A DNA stretch of 9,370 nt from Gemmatimonadota bacterium (GTDB taxonomy: Bacteria; Gemmatimonadota; Gemmatimonadetes; Palauibacterales; Palauibacteraceae): positions 1 to 9,370 of the forward strand of contig JAUVTH010000043.1 in assembly GCA_030601615.1 (NCBI GenBank), in the 5' to 3' direction. This document shows positions 1 to 5,585 of this stretch, in pieces; the first letter of the stretch is position 1, and every line of letters starts with the position of its first letter. Below the pieces are notes generated by a model, which was given only the letters and a program-made list of their open reading frames with translations, did not search any database and was not told the origin of the DNA. The position numbers were made by a program, and so were the translations under genes.

Positions 1-25
1 AAACCGTGAGGACCGCAACCCGCAT
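1..25 (-). CDS. Start of a possible downstream gene, MogA/MoaB-like (5' fragment, truncated by window edge)
   Basis: An ATG at 25-23 on the minus strand lies 14 bp after the gcvT stop and opens a frame reading MRVAVLTV before the window ends. A hydrophobic beta strand of this kind at the very N-terminus is typical of the MogA/MoaB molybdenum cofactor family, whose members often begin like MRVAVLTVSD, but many Rossmann-like proteins start similarly. A GAG lies just upstream as a weak ribosome binding site. The tight spacing and shared strand fit a continuation of the operon. Only eight codons are visible, so the family call is a guess and the existence of the gene is only moderately supported. 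Confidence 0.35.
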
Positions 26-39
26 CGACTCGTGCCCGC

Positions 40-1146
40 TCACCGCTTCAGCGACCCGCCGGTATAGAACGGGAGTCGCACGACCTCGCCGGCGATGTCA
101 CGGTCGCGAATGCGAATCCGCAACTCGTCGCCGACCTGGGCTTCCAGCGGCAGGTAGGCCGTTCCAATTCCGTACCCGAGTGATGGACTTAGCGTCCCGC
201 TGCGGACCGGGCCCACGGACTCTCCTCGGTAGATCACCTCGTAGCCGGGGCGTGGAAAGCCTCGCTCGGTGAGCTTGAAACCCGTGAGCCGACGGGTCAG
301 GCCCGCATCCTTCTGCGCCGTCAGGGCGTCGCGACCCACGAACGGGTCTTTGCCCAGCTTCACGAGCCACGACAGGCCCGCCTCGAGCGGCGACGTTCCC
401 TCATCGATGTCGTTTCCGTACAGCGCGTATCCCATCTCGAGACGGAGCGAATCACGCGACCCGAGGCCGACGGGAATGAGGCCGCGGTCGGCGCCGGCCT
501 CCAGGAGACGATCCCACACCGCCCGCGTGCTGTCCGATGGAACATAGAGTTCGAACCCGGTCTCCCCCGTGTAGCCCGTGCGGCTGATGACACCGGCGAC
601 ACCGGCGACATGGCCCTCTTCGAACCAGTAGAAGCCGATCGAGGCGAGATCCACGTCCACGAGTGGCTGGAGGATCTCCTCCGCAGCCGGTCCCTGCAGG
701 GCCACGAGCCCGATGTCGTCACTCTCGTCGGTGAGCCTAAGGTCGAAGTCGCCTGCCAGCCGGGTGACGTGAGCCCAGTCCTTGGCGATGTTCGCGCCGT
801 TGACGACGAGCCGGAAGCGCTGCTCTCCTAGCCGGTAGACCAGCAGATCATCCACGATGCCGCCGTCCGGAAGGCAGAACACGCTGTATTGTACTTGCCC
901 CACGGCGAGCTGCGCCGGGTCGTTGCTGGTGACGTGCGACACGAACGCGAGCGCGCCCGGCCCCTCCACCAGGAACTCTCCCATGTGGGAAACGTCGAAC
1001 AGGCCGGCCGCCGTGCGCACCGCCTGGTGCTCACGGGTAATTCCGGTCGGATATTGGACGGGCATCTCGAATCCCGCGAACGGTACGATCTTCGCGCCTA
1101 GGGCTACGTGTGCATCGTACAGAGGCGTCCGTTTCAGGTCACTCAT
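40..1146 (-). CDS. gcvT: Aminomethyltransferase, T protein of the glycine cleavage system
   Basis: GcvT takes the aminomethyl group from lipoyl-GcvH, releases ammonia and passes the one-carbon unit to tetrahydrofolate, giving 5,10-methylene-THF in the cytoplasm. The 368-residue product matches the usual bacterial length. Visible family motifs are FDVSHMGE (50-57), GGIVDDLLVY (95-104) carrying the conserved acidic residue of the folate site, the SRTGYTGETGFELY block (188-201), the DSLRLEMGYALYGNDID block (232-248) and a C-terminal GEVVRLPFY segment (353-361). The frame stays open 50 codons upstream into the 3' end of hslU, but that extension has no family similarity. The ATG at 1146 begins the canonical MSDLKRTPLYDAH N-terminus and is chosen. 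An AAGGA lies about 15 nt upstream, longer spacing than usual. The gene follows hslU after 94 bp. Partner genes gcvH and gcvP are not in the window, so they must be elsewhere or further downstream. Confidence 0.96.
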   Translation of the reverse strand: MSDLKRTPLYDAHVALGAKIVPFAGFEMPVQYPTGITREHQAVRTAAGLFDVSHMGEFLVEGPGALAFVSHVTSNDPAQLAVGQVQYSVFCLPDGGIVDDLLVYRLGEQRFRLVVNGANIAKDWAHVTRLAGDFDLRLTDESDDIGLVALQGPAAEEILQPLVDVDLASIGFYWFEEGHVAGVAGVISRTGYTGETGFELYVPSDSTRAVWDRLLEAGADRGLIPVGLGSRDSLRLEMGYALYGNDIDEGTSPLEAGLSWLVKLGKDPFVGRDALTAQKDAGLTRRLTGFKLTERGFPRPGYEVIYRGESVGPVRSGTLSPSLGYGIGTAYLPLEAQVGDELRIRIRDRDIAGEVVRLPFYTGGSLKR

Positions 1147-1240
1147 GATAACCGCGGGTATCCTTTCTATCCCGGGGCCTGGACGGTCATGCCCCGCCCG
1201 GCAGTGCCAGTCCGGTGCAGCAGGTTGCTGAAGAACCCTG
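1147..1240 (-). other. hslU-gcvT intergenic spacer with small dyads
   Basis: This is the longest non-coding gap in the window. Read on the minus strand it first offers two mutually exclusive hairpins: CAGCA/TGCTG with an ACC loop (1218-1230), and CAGG(G)TT/AACCTG with a bulged G (about 1221-1240). Next comes a 6-bp CGGGGC/GCCCCG stem with a 12-nt loop (1173-1196). Last is an imperfect palindrome, 14 of 16 positions symmetrical, centred on CCGCGG (1147-1162) directly before the gcvT ATG. None of the stems is followed by a U-run, so I see no intrinsic terminator. I found no glycine riboswitch-like core. The spacer may hold a weak promoter or a control point for gcvT, but this is not established. 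Confidence 0.35.
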
Positions 1241-2710
1241 CTACAGAATGTAACGCCGAAGGTCGTCGTCTTCGACGATCCGCGCCAGCCGCTCACGGAC
1301 CGTCGCCGCGTCGATCACGAAGACCTCGGAGACTCCCTCGTCCGGCAGACTGAACATCACTTCCTCGAGGAGAGTCGTGAGGACGGTGTGAAGGCGGCGC
1401 GCCCCGATGTTCTCGAGGCTCTGGTTCACACTGGCGGCGATCCGGGCGATCTCGCGGATGGCGTCTTGGGTGAACTCCAGCTCGGCTCCCTCCGTGGCCA
1501 CCAGGGCCTGGTACTGCGTGAGAAGGGCGTTCTTCGGCTCCAGGAGAATCCGAACGAACTCGTCCTCTCCAAGGCTATGGAGCTCAACCCGGATCGGAAA
1601 CCGGCCCTGGAGCTCGGGAATCAGGTCGGACGGCCTCGAGACATGAAACGCGCCCGCCGCGATGAAGAGGATATGCTCGGTGCCGACCATTCCGTACCGT
1701 GTCTGCACCGTTGACCCTTCGACGATCGGCAGCAGGTCTCGCTGTACGCCCTCGCGGGAAATGTCGGGGCCCTGATCCCGCCGGGACCCGGCGACCTTGT
1801 CCAGCTCGTCGAGGAAGATGATCCCCATGGTCTCGGCGCGAGCGACCGCATCGTCCACGACCTCGTCCATGTCGATCAGCTTCTCGGTCTCCTCCGAAAG
1901 CAGGATCCGCCTTGCCTCCGCGACCGTCACCCGGCGAGTACGGGTTCTCTTCGGCAGCATGTCCTGCAGCATCTCGCCGAGGTTGAAGTCCATCCCCTCC
2001 ATGCCGATGGCACCCATGTCCATGGTCGGGATCGTGCTCTCAGAGACCTCCACCTCTACTTCCCTGTCATCGAGCTTTTTGCTACGCAGAAGGTCGCGGA
2101 GCTTCTCCCGCGTACGTCGGCGCCGCGAATCGAATGGCACTCCCCGTTCTTCTTCATCGAGATGCGCCTCACCCGTCGTCTCCACGACGAACGTGCGGAC
2201 ATCGGCTCCCTCCGGACCGGTCCCGCTCTCAGACGCCCCGGCCCTGCTGTCTTCAGCGAGGGGTGGAAGCAGAAGGTCGAGCAGCCGCTCTTCGACACGG
2301 TCGGCCGCGACTTCCCGACATTCATCCTCCCTCTCCCCCCGGACCATGTTGACCGAGATATCCACCAGGTCCCGCACCATGGACTCTACATCGCGCCCCA
2401 CGTACCCGATCTCGGTGAACTTCGAGGCCTCCACTTTGATGAAGGGCGCTCCCGCCAGCCGGGAAAGCCGCCGGGCGATCTCGGTCTTCCCGACACCGGT
2501 CGGCCCGATCATGATGATATTGTTGGGGAGGATTTCGTCCCGGAGGTCCGGGTCGACGTTCTGCCGCCTCCACCGGTTTCGCAGCGCGATGGCCACGGCT
2601 TTCTTAGCCTCGTCCTGCCCAACGATGTACTTGTCCAGCTCTTCCACTACCTTGCGCGGGGTGAGCGAAGCGAAGTCCAATGAATCTCCCTCCGTCGCCT
2701 GCACGGTCAT
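1241..2710 (-). CDS. hslU: ATP-dependent protease ATPase subunit HslU (ClpY/CodX)
   Basis: HslU is the AAA+ unfoldase that feeds substrates to the HslV peptidase in the cytoplasm. The 489-residue product shows the N-terminal TPRKVVEELDKYIVGQ segment (17-32), Walker A GPTGVGKT (69-76), pore loop GYVG (102-105), an I-domain between about 110 and 290, Walker B IIFLDELD (297-304), the SREGVQRDLLPIVEG block (318-332), ELQGRFPIRVEL (366-377) and the sensor-2 GARRLHTVL (436-444). It ends in DLRRYIL, the tail that in this family inserts into HslV to activate it. It is longer than E. coli HslU (443) or the Bacillus protein (467), mainly through an acidic, Gly/Ser-rich stretch at about 152-190. The ATG at 2710 overlaps the hslV stop as ATGA, with a GGAG 8 nt upstream inside hslV. 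The frame continues upstream across hslV, but that part is arginine-rich out-of-frame shadow and is excluded. Confidence 0.97.
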   Translation of the reverse strand: MTVQATEGDSLDFASLTPRKVVEELDKYIVGQDEAKKAVAIALRNRWRRQNVDPDLRDEILPNNIIMIGPTGVGKTEIARRLSRLAGAPFIKVEASKFTEIGYVGRDVESMVRDLVDISVNMVRGEREDECREVAADRVEERLLDLLLPPLAEDSRAGASESGTGPEGADVRTFVVETTGEAHLDEEERGVPFDSRRRRTREKLRDLLRSKKLDDREVEVEVSESTIPTMDMGAIGMEGMDFNLGEMLQDMLPKRTRTRRVTVAEARRILLSEETEKLIDMDEVVDDAVARAETMGIIFLDELDKVAGSRRDQGPDISREGVQRDLLPIVEGSTVQTRYGMVGTEHILFIAAGAFHVSRPSDLIPELQGRFPIRVELHSLGEDEFVRILLEPKNALLTQYQALVATEGAELEFTQDAIREIARIAASVNQSLENIGARRLHTVLTTLLEEVMFSLPDEGVSEVFVIDAATVRERLARIVEDDDLRRYIL

Positions 2711-3246
2711 CCTCCGAGCTCCAGCACGGTGATGTTCGAGTTCGTGTAGACGCAGATTTCGGCCGCGATCCCCAGCGCTTCCCGCACCACGGTGGCTACC
2801 GGCAGATCGGAGTGTGACGTCAAGGCGCGCGCGGCGGCGAGCGCATACGCGCCTCCCGATCCGATCGCGAGAATCCCGTCGTCCGGCTCTATCACCTCGC
2901 CGGTTCCGGACACCAGCAGGCTGTACTCGCTGTCGGCCACGATTATGAGGGCCTCGAGGCGACGAAGATACCGGTCGCTGCGCCAGTCCTTCGCCAGCTC
3001 GACCGCGGCCCGCATGAGGTTGGCGGGGTGCCGCTCGAGTTGCGACTCGAACTTCTCGAACAGGGTGAGGGCGTCCGCGACCCCGCCGGCGAACCCGGCA
3101 AGGATCGAACCGCCCTTCATGCGGCGCACTTTGGTCGCGCCGGCCTTCACGACCGTGTCCTGCATGGTCACTTGGCCGTCGCCACCGATTGCCACGCCGC
3201 CGCCGTGGCGCACGCACAGAATGGTCGTCGCTCGAACCGAGCTCAC
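2707..3246 (-). CDS. hslV: ATP-dependent protease peptidase subunit HslV (ClpQ/CodW)
   Basis: HslV forms the double-ring proteolytic chamber capped by HslU. I assign a GTG start at 3246 because a clean AAGGAG sits 6 nt upstream and the reading MSSVRATTILCVRH matches the family N-terminus. Longer in-frame starts give unrelated sequence that overlaps xerC. The product is 179 residues, close to E. coli (176) and Bacillus (181). Thr7 corresponds to the classical Thr1 nucleophile, Asp23 (GGDGQ) to Asp17 and Lys39 (TKVRRM) to Lys33, so the catalytic set is intact. GFAGG (51-55), AVELAKDWRSDR (81-92), AIGSGGAYA (127-135) and EICVYTN (163-169) are further family blocks. The five residues between Met and the Ala-Thr-Thr match in length those of Bacillus CodW (MSSFHATT), where the N-terminal serine was reported to act as nucleophile. 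The stop overlaps the hslU start, which suits equal expression of the complex. Confidence 0.96.
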   Translation of the reverse strand: MSSVRATTILCVRHGGGVAIGGDGQVTMQDTVVKAGATKVRRMKGGSILAGFAGGVADALTLFEKFESQLERHPANLMRAAVELAKDWRSDRYLRRLEALIIVADSEYSLLVSGTGEVIEPDDGILAIGSGGAYALAAARALTSHSDLPVATVVREALGIAAEICVYTNSNITVLELGG

Positions 3247-3252
3247 GGAAAT

Positions 3253-3258
3253 CTCCTT
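3253..3258 (-). promoter_or_regulatory. Ribosome binding site that fixes the hslV GTG start
   Basis: On the minus strand AAGGAG is followed by the 6-nt spacer ATTTCC and then GTG. It is one of the strongest Shine-Dalgarno matches in the window, at near-ideal spacing. It decides for the GTG at 3246, since no ATG lies near the HslV N-terminus. Confidence 0.8.
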
Positions 3259-3266
3259 ATCGGTCG

Positions 3267-3285
3267 CCGGCGGCGATACCGCCGG
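3267..3285 (-). other. Perfect 7-bp GC hairpin in the xerC-hslV gap
   Basis: The minus-strand transcript reads CCGGCGG, loop UAUCG, CCGCCGG, a perfect 7-bp all-GC stem. It begins 5 nt after the xerC stop codon and ends 8 nt before the hslV Shine-Dalgarno. No U-run follows, so it does not look like an intrinsic terminator. It could act as an mRNA stability or processing element, or influence hslV translation. In GC-rich DNA some such stems arise by chance. Confidence 0.45.
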
Positions 3286-3290
3286 TCGGA

Positions 3291-4223
3291 TCAGTCGGCT
3301 CTCGGGTGAGCCTGACGATATGCCTTCACGAGTCGTTCTCTCGACGTGTGCGTATAGATACGCGTCGTCGAGAGACTCGAGTGACCCAACAACTCCTTCA
3401 CGGCCATCAGGTCGGCGCCTGCGTCCAGCATGTGCGTGGCGAACGTGTGCCTCAAGGCGTGCACGCTGAGTCCCTCGCCATCCGCGGCCCAAGCCAGCCA
3501 CGCGCCCACGCTGCGCTGAATCTGTCGCCGGGAGATGCGCGTGCCCCGGCGGGACACGAACAGTGGTCGTCCCTCCCCTGAAGCCAGCTCCCGGCTCGAC
3601 ACCTCGTGCCGCTTCGCAAGGTAAGCGGAAACCGCCTCACGGGCCCTTTCTCCAACCGGTACGATGCGCTCCTTGCTCCCCTTTCCGAGAACCTTCACCA
3701 GTCCGCGATCCAGGTCGAGGTCTGCATCGTCGAGGCCCTGGATTTCGGCCAGACGCAAACCACAGGAGTAGATGACCTCGATCATCGCCCGATCGCGAAC
3801 GGCGAGCGGCCGGTCTCCCGTCGCGTAGCTCTCGAGCAACTCGAACAGGACCTCGGCCTGGCCCCGCGTCAGGTACCCCGGAAGCTCCTGACGTTTCCGG
3901 GGCGTGCGGATGAGCCGCGCGGGGTTATGCGACACCACGTCGGTGCGGTGGAGGAATCGGTAGAACGCGCGCACCGCAGAAAGCTTTCGGGCCACCGTAG
4001 AGCGCTTCAAGCCTCGGCCTTCCAGCTCTCCCAGCCAGGAACGCATGTCGAGGCGATCGACATCGCTCCAGTCCCAGTCGGCTGACTCCATGTGGCCGAC
4101 GAGGAAAGCACAGAAATCCTGCAGGTCGCGCCGGTACGCCGCCTCGGTGTGAGCGGAGAGCCTCCGCTCCTTTCGCACGTAGGCGAGAAACCCGATAACG
4201 GTCAAATCCCGGTCGGAGGTCAT
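3291..4223 (-). CDS. xerC: Tyrosine recombinase XerC-type (CodV-like)
   Basis: This is a 310-residue site-specific tyrosine recombinase of the Xer family, expected to resolve chromosome dimers at dif together with a partner such as XerD. The N-terminal SAM-like core-binding domain spans about residues 5-95, with the typical SAHTEAAYRRDLQDF segment and the ARKLSAVRAFYRFL helix. The catalytic domain follows from about 115. The full active-site set is visible: Arg157 (SCGLRLAE), Lys181 (LGKGSKER), His255 and Arg258 (HALRHTFATH), His281 (LLGHSSLSTT) and the nucleophile Tyr290 (RIYTH). Length and C-terminus are normal and it looks intact. The ATG at 4223 overlaps the trmFO stop as ATGA, with AGGTGG just upstream. 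Its position between trmFO and hslV matches Firmicutes codV, supporting a housekeeping Xer and not a phage or integron integrase. I found no dif-like site in the window. XerC versus XerD naming rests on context. Confidence 0.93.
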   Translation of the reverse strand: MTSDRDLTVIGFLAYVRKERRLSAHTEAAYRRDLQDFCAFLVGHMESADWDWSDVDRLDMRSWLGELEGRGLKRSTVARKLSAVRAFYRFLHRTDVVSHNPARLIRTPRKRQELPGYLTRGQAEVLFELLESYATGDRPLAVRDRAMIEVIYSCGLRLAEIQGLDDADLDLDRGLVKVLGKGSKERIVPVGERAREAVSAYLAKRHEVSSRELASGEGRPLFVSRRGTRISRRQIQRSVGAWLAWAADGEGLSVHALRHTFATHMLDAGADLMAVKELLGHSSLSTTRIYTHTSRERLVKAYRQAHPRAD

Positions 4224-5566
4224 GGCACCACCTGGACTCCGTCCTGGCTCCCGAGTCCCAGCTCAGCCGCCCATGCCCTGATGTCCGCCATGGCCCGCTC
4301 CGAATAGGCTGCCCGCCGTCGCTTGCGTCCGCCACGCACCCGGACCTCGAGGGCGTCTACGAGTCCGAAGTTGGCGTTCATCGGCTGGAAGTGGTCCGGA
4401 TCCGCCTCCCTGAGGTGTCGGTACAATCCGCCCAGCATGGTCGTCGTGGGGGGCACGATGGGGTCCTGGCCACGCTGGATTCTGTCGACGTTGTGTGCCG
4501 CCAGGAGACCACTCGCGATCGACTCCGTGTACCCCTCGACCCCCGTGATCTGTCCCGCGAACAGGAGACCGGACTCACCGGACACGCCGCCGTGCGACTC
4601 GAGGGCCCGGGGGAAACAGAGATAGGCGTTGCGGTGGATCGACCCGTACCGCAGGAACTCCGCCTCCTCGAGGCCGGGAATCATGCGAAACACCTGTTCC
4701 TGCTCGCCTCGGCGGATCCGTGTCTGGAAGCCCACGAGGTTCCACATGCGGCCCTGCCGATCCTCCGCCCGCAGTTGCACCACCGCGTGGGCGCGCCGGC
4801 CAGTCGTCGGATCCTCCAGCCCCACGGGCCGCATGGGTCCGAATCTCAGCGTGTCACGCCCCCGCCGGGCCATCACTTCGATGGGCAGGCAGCCCTCGAA
4901 ATACGGCACGTTCTCCCAGTCATGGCCCTCGTGCACGTCCGCCGAGAGGAGTGCATCGATGAACGCCTCGTACGTCGCCTCGTCCAGAGGACAGTTGAGA
5001 TACGCGGCTTCCCCCTTTCCGTAGCGAGACGCGAGCCACGCTACGTTCTCGTCGATCGAATCGCGAGAGAAGATCGGAGCGATCGCATCGAAGAATGACA
5101 GGCCGTCCACTCCCAGGCGGGCCCGGATCGACTCGGACAGGGCGTCGGACGTCAACGGCCCGGTTGCGACGATCGCCGGGGCCCGGGGCAGCTCGGTGAG
5201 CTCCTCACGCACGATGCGGATTCGAGGTTCGGCCTCCAGGTGCTCTGTGACCGCGGAGGCGAACAGGTGACGATCGACCGCCAGCGCGCTTCCGGCCGGA
5301 ACCCGGTACTCGTCGGCCACCTCCAGCAGGAAGCACCCGAGGGTCCGCATCTCGGCCTTCAAAAGGCCGTGTGGCGTGTCGAGATTCTCCGACTTGAAGG
5401 AGTTGGTGCACACGATCTCGGCGAGACGGTCCGTCTGGTGTGCCGGCGTTGGCTGCGCAGGGCGCATTTCGTACAGATCGACGTCGTAGCCGAGGCGAGC
5501 GAGTTGCCACGCCGCTTCGGATCCGGCGAGGCCGCCCCCCACTACGGTGACCCGTCGTTTGTCCAT
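4220..5566 (-). CDS. trmFO: Methylenetetrahydrofolate-tRNA-(uracil-5-)-methyltransferase TrmFO
   Basis: TrmFO is the flavoprotein that makes 5-methyluridine at position 54 in the tRNA T-loop, using 5,10-methylene-THF as carbon donor and reduced FAD. The 448-residue product starts with a dinucleotide-binding motif VVGGGLAGSEAAWQLARLG (8-26). It carries the VCTNSFKSE motif with Cys53, a conserved FEGCLPIEVMARRG block with Cys226 and the C-terminal FAD-contact segment GQITGVEGYTESIASGL (338-354). Both cysteines fall at the same residue numbers as the two functionally important cysteines of Bacillus subtilis TrmFO (Cys53, Cys226). The NLVGFQTRI and AYLCFPRAL segments are also characteristic and help separate it from the related GidA/MnmG proteins, which are longer. 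The ATG at 5566 lies 19 bp after topA, with AAGGG and AAGGCGG upstream. The protein is intact. Confidence 0.97.
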   Translation of the reverse strand: MDKRRVTVVGGGLAGSEAAWQLARLGYDVDLYEMRPAQPTPAHQTDRLAEIVCTNSFKSENLDTPHGLLKAEMRTLGCFLLEVADEYRVPAGSALAVDRHLFASAVTEHLEAEPRIRIVREELTELPRAPAIVATGPLTSDALSESIRARLGVDGLSFFDAIAPIFSRDSIDENVAWLASRYGKGEAAYLNCPLDEATYEAFIDALLSADVHEGHDWENVPYFEGCLPIEVMARRGRDTLRFGPMRPVGLEDPTTGRRAHAVVQLRAEDRQGRMWNLVGFQTRIRRGEQEQVFRMIPGLEEAEFLRYGSIHRNAYLCFPRALESHGGVSGESGLLFAGQITGVEGYTESIASGLLAAHNVDRIQRGQDPIVPPTTTMLGGLYRHLREADPDHFQPMNANFGLVDALEVRVRGGRKRRRAAYSERAMADIRAWAAELGLGSQDGVQVVP

Positions 5567-5585
5567 CCCTTGCCAGCCGCCTTTT

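Noticed and set aside
1173..1196. Intrinsic terminator between hslU and gcvT
   Set aside because: The 6-bp stem has a 12-nt loop and is followed by GGGATAGAAAGG on the transcript strand, with no U-run.
1147..1240. Glycine riboswitch upstream of gcvT
   Set aside because: The 94-nt spacer is short and I could not find the conserved purine-rich core or the usual stem arrangement. The stems present are too few and too small.
1147..1296. 50-residue upstream extension of GcvT into the end of hslU
   Set aside because: No family similarity; the canonical GcvT N-terminus begins at the ATG at 1146.
1797..2732. 311-codon Ser/Arg-rich open frame on the plus strand, antisense to hslU
   Set aside because: It is low-complexity serine/arginine sequence mirroring codon bias of the HslU gene, with no plausible ribosome site or family match.
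2711..3217. N-terminal extension of the HslU frame running back across hslV
   Set aside because: The extension is arginine/glycine-rich shadow of HslV in another frame. The HslU family N-terminus begins just after the ATG at 2710.
3247..3501. Upstream extension of HslV (85 residues) overlapping xerC
   Set aside because: The extension is unrelated to HslV and overlaps the conserved XerC C-terminus, while AAGGAG plus GTG at 3246 gives the correct start.
3291..4223. Reading the tyrosine recombinase as part of a mobile element or integron
   Set aside because: Its neighbours, overlap with trmFO, normal length and uniform base composition fit a housekeeping Xer. No attachment repeats, cargo genes or dif-like sequence are visible.
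4220..5566. GidA/MnmG identity for the FAD protein
   Set aside because: The length (448 residues), CTNSFKSE motif and Cys53/Cys226 placement are those of TrmFO, whereas MnmG is about 620-630 residues with a different C-terminal domain.
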